DNA from: Schistocephalus solidus
Lineage: Eukaryota > Platyhelminthes > Cestoda > Diphyllobothriidea > Diphyllobothriidae
Assembly: GCA_017591395.1 (NCBI GenBank)
Contig: WEDG01000729.1
Span: 1 to 64,000, forward strand
DNA: 64,000 bases
Direction: 5' to 3'
Positions 32,611 through 44,297 of this stretch are shown here, one piece after another; the stretch's first letter is position 1, and every line of letters starts with the position of its first letter. The position numbers and the translations under genes are program-made. Under the pieces are notes generated by a model that made no database searches, was not told the origin of the DNA, and saw only the letters and a program-made list of their open reading frames with translations.

Positions 32611-35600
32611 TTTAACATTAAACAGCGTAATCCAGTTATTCGACTATGGATGGTGTCGGTAGGTTTATCGGTAGATGTACTTCGTCAACTGAATTTCGGT
32701 TTATGCTCCAAAGCTTGATAGCATCCGTAAATATTGCGACATCACGACAGTTCTACCGTCGTAGTCCGACAATGTCCACCGTATGCTCCACGGAAGGGTG
32801 GTGCAGAGACGGTGACTTGCACGTGATTTAGTTTAAAGTGATAGTAGACTTGCGCTGTATCTACCGCACTCTCTCCTCCTCTCCCACCTGAGCCCGGTGT
32901 CATGAAACAGTCAAGAAGACGGCAGATGGGAGAGGGCGCAGGTGGCTGGCGCGGCCGGATCCGGCCCTGGGCGTACCACTACACCTGGCTCGGATCCCAC
33001 GGAGTGGGAGTGCCATAAAAGCCGCATTAAGAAGGAGCCATTGCAGCCTGACTCTCAGTCCGACAGTCAGCCGCTCCAAACAAAGCACACATTGGGCTGA
33101 CTTCGTGTTCCGATTTATCCCGTCAGTTGGCAACCTTCCAAGCCAAACACTGTGATAGTTTCAAGCGCGTCAGATTATTTATAGGGGGAAAATTCACTGA
33201 ATCGTCAACCTCACTCTCTCCCCCACCTCCACAATCAGACCACTGTCCGAGCCGGTAAGTTGTCTGATGTGAGAAGGGATGCATTGTCTGACGGGTCGGC
33301 ATACCCGTCCTCGCGCGCCACAGCACGACCTGGCCCCATAACGTACACACCAAGATTCACTAAATCAGAGGATATTGAGGAGCCATCGCCGTCTGATTCT
33401 CAGTCCACTGGTCAGCCACTAGACACACACAGCACATACACTGGGCCGACGGCGTGGTCAGGTGTAAGCGTCAAATTGACAACCTTCCAAGCCACGGTTT
33501 CTAGGACACCATGATATTCTCAGGTACGTGATGATGGTGAGGGTGTTGTCTATGTATTGCTGTAGGTAGTGTGCACTGATGTGGCTCAGCCTCCGGTGGT
33601 GGAGGTAACGGGTGTTTAGTATTGGAGTGTGGTCTCTATGATGGTGGGAGTAATGGAATTGATGCCAGGGGTGAGGGGGGAGTCCGAAGGAGGGTTGGCA
33701 GAATTTGACGTAGAAGTTGGAATTGCTGGATTGTTTTTGCATTGTGTCCGAAGATGTCCGATCAGACCGACTCGCGCACGGAAGGTGCTTTAACAGCGTG
33801 GGCATGTTGGAAGGCCCTGGACATTGGTGGTGTTGGTTCGGGGCGCTGGTAACTTTCGTGCCGCTCTTTAGGTCTTGGCAACGGCGATCATGTTGGCTTC
33901 GTAGATTACTGCTCCTGTCTTCAATGTCCTACTCCAAGCAGGTCGGTTCCGGGCGAGGGCCTCCTAGGTCGCGGGGCTGATTTGCAGTTGCTTCATCGAT
34001 TTTTTCAAAGGGTCCTTGTTGCGTCGTTTTTGATCTCCCTGTCGTTCCAAATCTTCTGTGTCCGGTATCCTGTCTTGCCATGTCAGCTTTAGTATGCTGC
34101 GAAGGCAGCTGAGGTGGAAGTGGTTGAGCTTCCGTGACTGCTTTTGGTAGATCGTCCACGTCTCCGCTCCATACAGCAGCGTCGGAAACATGACAGCCTT
34201 GTACATCTTGAGTTTGGTGCTGAGGTGAAGACCGTGTCGATTCCAGACCACGTTATGCATGCGTCCAAAGGCTTGGCTGGCTTTGGAGATCCAATGGGCG
34301 ATCTCATCGTCGACTTTAGTGGTGCGGGAGAGATTGCTGCCCAGCTACGTGAAGGTATCCACAGATTTAAGTTGGGCAGCATTGACATTGATGTGAGCTG
34401 TAGTGTAGATAGTATTTGGTGGCGGCTGATGCATCACAACCGTTTTCTCAGTGTTGATGTGAAGTCCGAAGTTGTCACAGGCATCAGCGAAGAGGTCCAT
34501 GCTCCTTTGCATTTCCTCTTCTGAGGTTGCATTGAGTGCGCAGGCGTCAGCGAAGAGAAGTTCGTAGGTGGTGGCTGTGGAGACACGCGAGCGGAAGTGC
34601 ATCCGCGTTGGTTGAAGAGTCAGCCGTCCATCCGGTTGGCGATGCGGATCCCGTTGCGTTCTTCACGGTAGGCGTCCTTTAGCATGACAGAGAACATGAG
34701 ACTTAGGAGGGAAGGTGCACGGACGCAGCCCTGCTTCACCTGCTGGTCACTGCGAATGCTTAGGATACTGTTCCATTGACAGTAACGCGCGCCGTCATAC
34801 CGCGGTGAAGCTGTCGTACCATATGCGTGAAACGTTCAGGACAGCCGAATTTCTGCAGGAGTTTCCACAGCCCGTCGCGATTCACTGTGTCAAAGGCTTT
34901 CGTCAGATCCACGAATGTTGTGTAGAGGTGAGTCCGTATCTCCTGGCATTTCTATTGCTGCTGTCGAGCGGCGAAGATCACGTCAATTGTTCCTCGTCGG
35001 AAGCCACATGGGCTTTTCCGGGAGCAATCCTTGCTCCAGGTGAGCGTTCAGGCGATTGAGGAGAATGTGGGCAAAGTTCTTTCCGGTGATGTTCAGCAGC
35101 GAGATTCCTCGGTGGTTGTCGCAGAGGTTCCCTTTCTTCTTGTAGAGGTGGACAATGGTTGCGTCTTTGAAATCCTGAGGGACTTGCTCTTGGTGCCACA
35201 TGTCCTGGAAGAGCACTGTGAGTCGGTTCATCAGTTGAGGTCCGCCATGCTTGTAAATCTCAGTAGGGATCGCGTCCGAGCAAGGTGCTTTCCCGCTGGA
35301 TATTTGCTGCACGGCTCTGATGGTTTCTTGGAGAGAGGGCGGGAGATCAAGGTCGGCATTGATTTCTACTTCAAGCAGGTGATCGATGGCGGCGTCGGAG
35401 ATGGTGAAGGGTTGATTGAGAACGCTTTGGAAATGTTCTGCCCATCGCTTCAGGATTTACGTCTTCTCAGTGAGTAGCGTCGTGCCGTCGGCACTGAGAA
35501 AAGGGGCGGCGCATTTGATGGGAGGTCCATAGACAGCCTTGGTGGCGGCGAAGAAGTTCTTTCATTCGTTTGGTCCGCGAACCCTTGGATTTCCTCGGCT

Positions 35601-36306
35601 TTGCGCGTCATCCAGGCATCCTGCATCTCCCGCAGCCCTTGCTGAACAAGGCAGCGACTTCGGTAGAAGGTTGTCTTGTTTTCAACGGTAGGGCGATTGA
35701 CGTACGCTTTGTGCAACTGGTTCTTCTCGACGAGCAGAGCGTTGATAGCTGCGTCGTTGTAATCGAACCAGTCTTGGTGCTGATGACGTGCGCGGCCGAC
35801 GAAATCCAGGGCGGTAGATTGGATGGTGTCCCTCAGCTGACACCATAGGTTCTCTAAGGAGATGTCCGCGTCGGCGACTGGAAGGTTGGCTAGTCGGTTG
35901 GCCAGTTCGTTGCTGAAATGGAGAGGGTGAGCAGGCATATTCAACATAGAAGTTTTCAACTAACCTTGTGGTCGCGTACCTTGGGGTCTTTGGCGTGGTG
36001 GCAGACGATGCCTCATCTTGGTGATGACGAGGCGGTGATCCGTCAATCCATTGGCACCGGGGAGTGCCTTTGTCACAAGGCACATCCAGTTTATCTCGTC
36101 GCCGGCACCTACCTCCTCCAGCTGACCCTACTCAGATAATCGTGTCTCGCTGAGAGCAGCAATGTCCACCTTGCAGCGCGCCAGTTCCCGAGCGACTAGC
36201 GCTGTCCTCCGTTCCGGCCGGTTGCTCTTGGGATTGTCAAAAAGGGATCAAACATTTCAGGCTGCTAGCGCGAGCAAGCTCACTCGAGCAGCCCGGAGGG
36301 TACGGT

Positions 36307-36322
36307 GGGGGGGGGGGGGGGG
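36307..36322 (+). repeat. Run of 16 G
   Basis: The D1 counterpart (near 18,988) has only five G at this point. Either a real length change or a homopolymer error. Confidence 0.9.
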
Positions 36323-36624
36323 CGGGTTTGGAGAGGAGTTGTTGTTGATATTGTTTAGAGTTTTTCGACAGCATGTAATTGCAATCTGCTAGCCACGGTC
36401 TGCTGCAGCTGTCATGAGACCCAGCATTTGTTTAGGGCACCTTTTCTAGCCCTTCCCCGCAAGGGAGATAAGCAGTGCTGTTCCTACATAGGGTTGCTTA
36501 GTCATCCCAGGCGGCTACGAAACTCCACTATGAGTCACGATTTTTGGTTTGTGAGAGAACGACCGATTCGCCTGGGCCGCCTACGTGATTGCATGTTGCC
36601 TCGCCGTAGGACTTTTTCGACCGT

Positions 36625-36788
36625 GGGGGAGGAGGGAAGGGTGAGGAGAGAGGGAGAAGGGAAGAAGAGTAAATGAGAGGAGAAGAGGAGGGGGAGGAGT
36701 CGAAGTAGGAGGGGGAGTGGACTGGGAAGAGGAGAGGGAGGACAGGTCGGGCGGGAGAGGGGAAGAGCAGGGGGAAGGGAAGAGACGT
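36625..36788 (+). repeat. Polypurine (G/A) tract of about 160 bp (D2)
   Basis: D2 counterpart of 19,298-19,460, with a few single-G length differences. Confidence 0.85.
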
Positions 36789-37359
36789 ACCAGGTGTGAA
36801 GACCCACACAGCACCGGAGACTCACCTGATTTATCCCGCCGGTCGTGCCGGTTGCCCGGGGTGTGGCCGCCGGGAAGAACCAGCTTCGAGGAGCTCCAGG
36901 TGAGAGTTGGGTACTAGCTAGAGGTGGCCACAGGAGCATTCACCACCTATACGAGACAAATGGAGCGACCAAATACTACCTGTGTGATGCTATCCATAAC
37001 TACACCACATGCCGACATAACAATCCAGTTCACTGAAAGGTCAGTGACCTACTTAATGAACAGAGTCCTGGGAACACCACTTTCGGCTGCAACCTCGTTC
37101 AACTGCTTGTCACCGACATGGCCAATTCGAGATCAGCTGAATAGGAAGCTTTGGGTCCAATCCAGGAGATAACCCCTGATGCCTGATTGGCTGCTTTTTG
37201 TACAGGAGTCGCAGGTGTGGAAGAATAGTGAAGGCCTTTTTAAATTCACTGCAGCCTGCAGACAGTGTAGTTCCTCCATCAACTGCCCGCGTCCAACAAA
37301 CGAAACAATAGTGTTAGTTCGTCACACAAGACCGGACACCACGTTAGGCATCGGAGAGT

Positions 37360-37675
37360 AACTTCTGCTGTTCTAAGACGTGCATTTGCTCCCACTTAAT
37401 TATTTTTTCCATAATTGTGCAGCAGATGAAAATGAGGCTGACTGGCCTATGCATTATTGTGTAGACCTGGATGTTATCTGTGCATAGCGGAGTGATCAGT
37501 GCTGATGTTCACTCGGTGGGTAAACAGCCGGCCTCGAAAGGCGCTGGGAAAAGTTTGAACAGTGGGTTTGCTAGTTCTCCATTGACCTCCTGCAGTAATT
37601 TTGGCTGTATCTGATCTGGACCCAATGATTTTGACACACAGTTCTTTGGGAACAGTCATTTCATTCTAAGACACA
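37360..37675 (-). pseudogene. CR1-like reverse transcriptase fragment (D2)
   Basis: D2 copy of the fragment at 20,030-20,345, almost identical in sequence and with the same breaks. Confidence 0.7.
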
Positions 37676-38439
37676 GTTTCAATCGTTGGACGCTCCTCTA
37701 AGTCTTAGTCGCTGAAATACTTCATCCACCAAAGGATATCCTGGACGACTGTTTACGTGCAGATATTTATGACAAGACGGAGTCTCTCTGTCCCTTTCTC
37801 TCTCACTCACTCACTCTTTTCTCTCTACCGTCCCCCCGCCATACGATTTTCCAAACGTACTGGCGAACGTATCAACTAAGACTACTAAACCTGACCCAAG
37901 TCAGTTTTGCCACCCCCCCCACCAAGTCAATTTTCCATATACCAACCCTAAACGACACGACAATTACTCCATTAACCGAAGGAATTCCTTCCCCCAAGAC
38001 GTTCGGCCGGCATACTGTTCTGTATCGCGGTTAATCGCGCATCTTTCGGCAGCTCCTCTCCACTTACACCACCTCTAGTCGTCCTAATTTCAGCGTCATC
38101 ACTGCCTCGCACAACGTGCTCTGCTATATCCACGCTAACGACCCTTTGATCTTCGCTCGACCATTCCTTTTTGTAATTGTTGAGCGGCTGTAACAAAGAC
38201 CCGATTCGAGCACATGCTGTACTAAGGTATTAGAGCTGAATTCGAAGTGTCTTGGGTGTCGCTCCGACATATGGTCCTACTGATCGAAAATGGCAGCCAG
38301 TACCGCTGCAATGATAACAGGGAATGAGCAGGTTATTACTAATTCTGTTTGTTATAGATCCTAATATACAAGGCCATCGCCTCACACACATCGACCTGAT
38401 GCGAATCTGTTGTCAAATGGCCATCACCACTACATTTGA

Positions 38440-38640
38440 CCTCTTCCAGTCCAGGGACTTTGAACGCCTTCGACAACCTTCCAGAGTTCCATTGCCATCC
38501 GTCTTCCTACGCCCATATCGAGAAACCTCTGGTGACAGGCAGTGATGCCAAAGAACCGAGTCGGCATATCACCCGATAGATCCCACGCGCATTAGCGTCC
38601 AATTCTTCTTAATTTGTGGATTTTAGGGGCTAAATTAAAC
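38440..38640. repeat. Diverged inverted copy of part of D (13,500-13,700)
   Basis: The reverse complement of 38,460-38,655 matches 13,505-13,700 (aatttagcccctacaatcca, gaagaattggacgct, gcatcactgc, caccagagg). It sits exactly where D1 and D2 part ways. Confidence 0.6.
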
Positions 38641-39215
38641 CGCCACCCACAACGAAGAGAGGCGACCTATTACAAGCGTTTGGCATGCTGCTTTGTCAGG
38701 ATTGTTGCCTTGCATCCGAAGACTTGAACTGGCCACTACCACTACTTTGAGAGGACATCTTCTGAAGTTACGTGTGACTAGGGGCGAGACTGGACGCAAG
38801 AAGGTTCTTCTTCTCAAGCAGAGTGATTAAGGCCTGGAATGCTCTGCCTGCAGACATCATGTTCTCATCCGTTGACACTTTTAAACGAAAATTTGGCCGG
38901 TACAGCCATATGTACTACCACTGGATCAGAAACTAACACATTACCCTCAAGCTATCCCATCTCGGAATTTATATAATCGAACATACTACTTCCTTTTTTA
39001 GTAGCACTATACTATAATTGTTTCTTCCGATGTCCTGTAGTGACGAGGAGGAAACCCTTTGTCCAACCTTCATTATCTGCCGGCGTTTTTTAATTTACAA
39101 TGTCAGTGAAATCAATAGGGAGTTCAAAGGCGTCGCCAACCTATCCCTTCAAAAAACTGAATTGAAGTCATGGAAAGCAGAGCGAAAAACGGCAGTCCTT
39201 GGGACACACCCGACA
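38640..39215 (+). mobile_element. CR1-like LINE C-terminal and 3' UTR fragment (D2)
   Basis: Recognisable out of frame: RT C-terminus (GDLLQAFGMLLCQDCCLASE; compare 50,530-50,600), the KVLLLKQS and IKAWNALPADI region (38,790-38,850), then the 3' UTR and end aaaactgaattgaa. D1 has only the last 170 bp of this. Confidence 0.75.
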
Positions 39216-39370
39216 GGAAGCCCGTAGATTAGCTGGTCAGACCAACGTGTGTTCTTCAAGGTCACACCAACTTCAATTTCTGGGAAGTGGCTACGGTTTG
39301 CTAGGAGACCGAAAAATGAAGTCCATTCTATATGGGTGAGCGCATGAGGGCAAATGCTACCAGCGGCCGA

Positions 39371-39604
39371 TCAGATCACATTTTGGGTTGTAAGCCGGAC
39401 GCAGAAAAACCGTCGTAAAAAATCCATGTTCCCGAATTGTTGTAGAACTGTTCTGGATACGCACTTTGTACTGCTTTGAATACAGTTTTCGACAACATAC
39501 GCCGAGAAATGACTGTTGTTCAATCGTCTGTATCCGGGGGTGTACGGTAGCTGTGTTAATTCATGAAGTTCTGTCAGCTTCGCGATGAAATCACTGTACT
39601 TCAA
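39371..39604 (-). other. Repeat-associated open frame of 77 codons (D2)
   Basis: D2 counterpart of 22,453-22,686; reads LPYTPGYRRLNNSHFSAYVV. The replacements keep the frame open, but the sample is too small to infer selection. Confidence 0.3.
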
Positions 39605-40930
39605 AAGTCTACCCTCTCTGCGCCCCCTAAAGTCTTACAGTAGCATCTAATCGACTGTTTCGTAAAAAAATAATAACTGGTTTGGTTGATAAAAAAAGAC
39701 ATTACCACTGAGTTCAGAATTTCAGCCTGGAAAACTGACCCAGTGACAGGACTGGCAAGGCAAAACTGATTTCTTAATCATGTTTAGATTGAAATTTGTC
39801 TACAAAAAAACTGCATGCCTTATGTAACCAAGTAACCGATCAAATTTACTAAAAAATACATAAAAGGTAGACTGGTTTGGAATGTGGCTTTTAAGTTCTC
39901 TTGTCTTGTTTTGCATACATTGTGCTGGACTTAGTCTAACGCGAACTCATAATGCTAATCCTAACCGCAATCCTCACCCCAAATCGAGACTACTTAAACG
40001 AAGATTACAAAGCCTACAACGATACCAATGTCACAAGTGCCCCGAATTGTGAATCGTAGATGCCATAGCCGTATGACGTAATGATAACAACCATTTCCTC
40101 GACAATGAAATGTAGGTGACAGAAAGCCCCATAGCGAAATGTTCACAGCCATTGCGTGAATTATGAACCAAATATTGCAGTACTGCGCCATCCCCAAGAT
40201 TCTACGCCGTCCAGAAGGCAGATCGAAATATATTGAAGTCCTATACCCTCCTACAGCCATCATTCCATAGATAACGCATCCGAAAATATTTGAAGGCCTA
40301 CAGAATGTCGATGTCGGGCAAAAAAAACAGTATGTGGAAGCTTAACCAAGCCCGTGCCCATGTATGCAAAGTGCAAGGCATACAAGAAGCGAAAAGCCGA
40401 AATTCAAACCCACCTACCTCGCAGACTATATTATGGCACATACTGTTCGTTAGGCGGTCATCCTTATCCCTCTCAATAGCCCTCTTCAACAAAAGAGCCC
40501 AGAAGTATGAGCTTCGGGATATAATCAAATTATTTATGTGCGTGTGTCCAGTCTGTTGAAGAATCCCACCCCAGCAGAAACCCAGACAACATCTACTCGC
40601 TTCTGCAAGTGGGCAAAAAATTCTTATTAATGCTGAGAGGAGTCAGTAAATGGAAAAGAATGCTAAGAAGCACAGGCGCTGGGAAAAAGGCAGGATAATG
40701 TCAGAAAATAGGTCTGGTTGAAGGCGGGGTGTATAACCGGTGACAGGGGAGTAGCAGGTTTAAAAAAGGATATCTTGTTTAAAACGGGTTGAGCAATCTA
40801 GCGGAAAAGAGCCCAGATTGTTTATATAAAAGAACCTAATCGTAAAAAATTGATCTGATCAAAAAGCATCATCAGGTCTGGCGCTCCAGGTGTGACGTGA
40901 TTCTCGAGCTCTCCTGCATGAAGCAAAGGG

Positions 40931-41021
40931 TCACGGGGCAGACTGAATAGCCTCATGCTTCAGCCAGGTCTCATTCAATCTCCGATAGGCGGCTTCATCC
41001 AGAAACAGCGGGCATCCACGC
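40931..41021 (-). CDS. UBR ligase exon 11: terminal exon with stop codon
   Basis: Acceptor ttctcttttcag supplies G, completing Arg with the AG left by exon 10. The 91-nt exon reads RGCPLFLDEAAYRRLNETW, then LKHEAIQSAP and TGA. This matches the extreme C-terminus of UBR1/UBR2 (RGNPLHLxxxRYxKLxxxWxxH), though it stops about 20 residues earlier than I remember for the human proteins. The same exon occurs in blocks A, B and D1, always about 91 nt. Confidence 0.85.
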
Positions 41022-44000
41022 CTGAAAAGAGAATTATAGAGAGTTACTGACCAGTCGCTAAATTGCATTCGGGAGGTCACCCTCTATCAGCGTTATTGTT
41101 AATTATGCCTAATAGCGATTGTCGTAAGGTCAGTGAAAAACAATCCAGCCGACGCAAAAGATTGAAGGAGTAGCCAATGACAGTTCAAGCACAAATGAAG
41201 TCAGATTATCAATCCAAACGATGTAAACGCTCAGCAATTAAGCGCAAACGACCACTGGCTATGAGCACGTCATTCCGAAAGGCACGAATGGATGCTATCC
41301 ACCATAAATTGTCCAGGGCTTGAAGTTCCATTAACAGCCTGAGGAATCAATTTGCCAAAATTTGCGAGCAGTGACCATACACCAATATTTTCTTACTTTC
41401 ACCTCAGACCAGCTTTGATTTTTGCTTAGTGATCAGCTGCTGCTTAACACTTGGCAGAGAGCCCATTTAGCCACCAGGACCTATTTGACAAACTGGAATG
41501 GAGGGCGATCAGACTAAACTTCAGTATAATTCGTGTGACGCACATTCATTACGGTGTGTTGAAAAGCATGACATGGGAAACGGCCAACTGGCGCAATAAA
41601 TTGGACGTCAAGATCAAGCTGAGCCGAGCTGAGGAAATGCACTGAGTCGGATGATTAACCGGCAGGTGTTGGATAATTAGGAGCAAACTCGCCGCAACGG
41701 GGTTGGACAGAAAACACCAGTCTAAATAACACAAGACAGGGATATGCAGGACTCTATATCACAAACCAATTAAAAACGTCCTTTCTCATACCCACACACA
41801 CACTCTCCCTGTGAACTCTACCTAGGTGACATCAAGCGCGTGGGCAGTAATGGCTTTCACCTGGCACGCAACTGATGCCTCTCACAGCGATCTTGCTTCA
41901 CAGAAATCTTTCAGTTCATGGGACGACAGCCAGACCTCCCAACGGTATACAAGGAGATATGGTGCAGGTCCAACGAGTCTTGCGTCTACGCAAGAACCTT
42001 CTGTAGATCGTGCAGTCGTCTCGGTTCAAAGTCAATAAACACAAAGTCGTCTCTCCCCTACCTCCAAACGAAGCGGGCACAACCAGCCTACGGAGAAACG
42101 AGTAGCAAATAACACACAATGACAGTTCGACCGTCGATTTCGACGAGGTCCACCGTATGCTCCACACCAGGTGGTGCAGGGACGGTGACTTGCACGTGAA
42201 TTAGTTTAAGTGATAGTAGCCTTGCGTTACAGCTACCGCACCTCTCTCTTCCTCCCCCAACTAAGCCCGGTGTCAAGACAGAGTCAAGAAGACCGGAGAT
42301 GGGAGAGGGCGCAGGTGGCTGGCGCGACCGGAGCCGCACCTGGGCGTACCACCACACCTGGTTCGGATCCCACGGAGTGGGAGTGCCATAAAGGCCACAT
42401 TAAGAAGGAGCCATTGCAGCCTGACTGTCAGTCCGCCAGTCAGCCACTACACACAAAACACACAATTGGGCTGACCACGCGGTCCGAGTTATCCCGTCAG
42501 TTGACAACCTTCCAAGCCACGGCTTTTAGCGCACCATGATAGTTTCAAGCGCGTCAGATTGTTTATAGTGAGGAACATGCGCTGAACTGTCGACCTCACT
42601 CTCTCCCCCACCCCCACCATTAGACCACTGTCCGAGCCAGTCAGTGGCCTGATGTGGGAGTGGGCGCATTCGCCGACGGATCGGCGTAACCGTCTTCGCG
42701 CGCCACAGCACGACCTGGCCCCCATGACGCACACACCAGGATTTACTTACTCAGGAGATATGGAGGAGTTATCGCCGTCTGACTCCCAGTCCACTGGTCA
42801 GCCACTCGACACACACAGCACATACACTGAGCCGACGGTGTGGTCTGGTGGAAGCGTCAGATTCGCAGCCTTCCCAGCCACGGTTTCTAGGAAACCGTGA
42901 TATACTCTGGTAAACGGTGATTGTGAGGGTGTTGTCGATGTATTGGTGTAGGTAGTGTACACTGATGTAGCTAAGCCTCCGGTGGTTTACCGCAGGTTGT
43001 CGTGGAGGCGCACGTGTCCTAATAGGCCCGTGCGATAGATTCGCAGGTGACCGACCAGACCGATGCGTGAGTTGAAGTTACGGGCGCAAATCAAGCAGAA
43101 TAGTGGATGCTTGTTTGAGTTCAGAATAGGATTAAATAAAATGGGCTTATTTTAGCACCCCTTGGGCGCTGCTAATATGTCTAGAAAGCCGGAAAAATGT
43201 AAAACGAGCTATTAATTTTTCAATCGCCCTTCGGCCTCATTAGTAGTTCATACCTCAGGTGGGTATCGGGTTCACCAAACTCATCTCGGTAGAGCTCTGG
43301 AAACTTGGTGATCTGTCGGGCATGGTCGGAGAGGAGAAGGTTGCCCATCTGCAGCACAAGGATGAATGCGTAACCTGCATGGTTGCGGCCTACGTGTGTT
43401 TGCATGTCACAGCTGTGGTGTTCTAGTCGAAACGTGGATGGCAAGTCAAACCCCAATGCTACTGATTGCTGCGAGTTGGGGTAGAGGAACGACGCGACTG
43501 TGCCACAAACAAGGCAGACGCTCGGATACGAAGAAGCGCTGGTTTGAGGGTGTTCATTTCTAAAAGTGCCAGATGAAGCAAATGGTTAGAAGCAAATTAA
43601 CAGCGGAGTGGCATATCTTTGTAACAAAATACCGCAGGAAACTTTTGGATAAGACAACGCAGCTTACCTAAAACCTACAAAGTTTCTTTTGGTGGCCTGT
43701 ACACAAAGTTCGAATAAGTAACTCACAGAAAATAATCAAACTAACATTATGTATCTATGTACTGCAGCAGCGATTATCTACGTAGGGAAAAACTCGCCTA
43801 CTTTTATCGGTTATTCCGGTCAGACGGATACCCAGCCAGCTTCGTGAAAAACTGCCTCAGATATCAGAGACAACCTCAGAGTTTTGACTGCAATGAGGAA
43901 CCAGGGCTGGGGAAATTTTTCCCACTACCCTATATGCAGGGAATCTCCGAAGTGATCACCCGACCATTAAACCGGTTTGGTATCACCGTATCCGTCAGGT

Positions 44001-44251
44001 CGGCGTCCTCGCTGCGCGCAACGCTATTCCGAGTAAATGACTCCATACCCAAAGAGCAAAAAACTAATGCCATTAATCGCATTGCATGTGCTTATGTTGG
44101 ATATAGTGGCCAACGACAAGGGACTCAGATTAACGAACGTAAACTAACCATCCACCCACGTAACCCCTTGTCACCGTGCTTGCGCATGCCCTTGAGTGCG
44201 ACCAGGGTTTCAGTTGGGATAAAACTGAAGTGATTGCGATGGCTAACAAAA

Positions 44252-44297
<46 letters not shown>

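Larger units (their letters stand above)
33510..37050 (-). mobile_element. Non-LTR LINE with C-terminal C2H2 finger, D2 copy
   Basis: Near-identical copy of the LINE at 16,190-19,720: finger 33,750-33,810, thumb 34,090-34,330, palm 34,345-34,602 (FADA again), RT fingers 34,983-35,312, linker 35,450-35,959, endonuclease remnant 35,960-36,245, polypurine tract 36,625-36,790. The linker frame is longer here (169 codons) because one T of the D1 copy is absent. The shared deletion and FADA show both were dead before duplication. Confidence 0.85.
27390..39815 (+). repeat. Block D2 (second copy of about 13-kb block)
   Basis: Second copy of D1 lying between blocks B and C. D2-specific differences include a longer AT microsatellite at 31,618, a 31-bp insertion near 30,467, a 16-G run at 36,307 and a CR1 3' fragment replacing the D1 UBR exons at about 38,440-39,000. 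The last 140 bp (39,670-39,810) are also the reverse complement of the end of block A. Confidence 0.88.
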
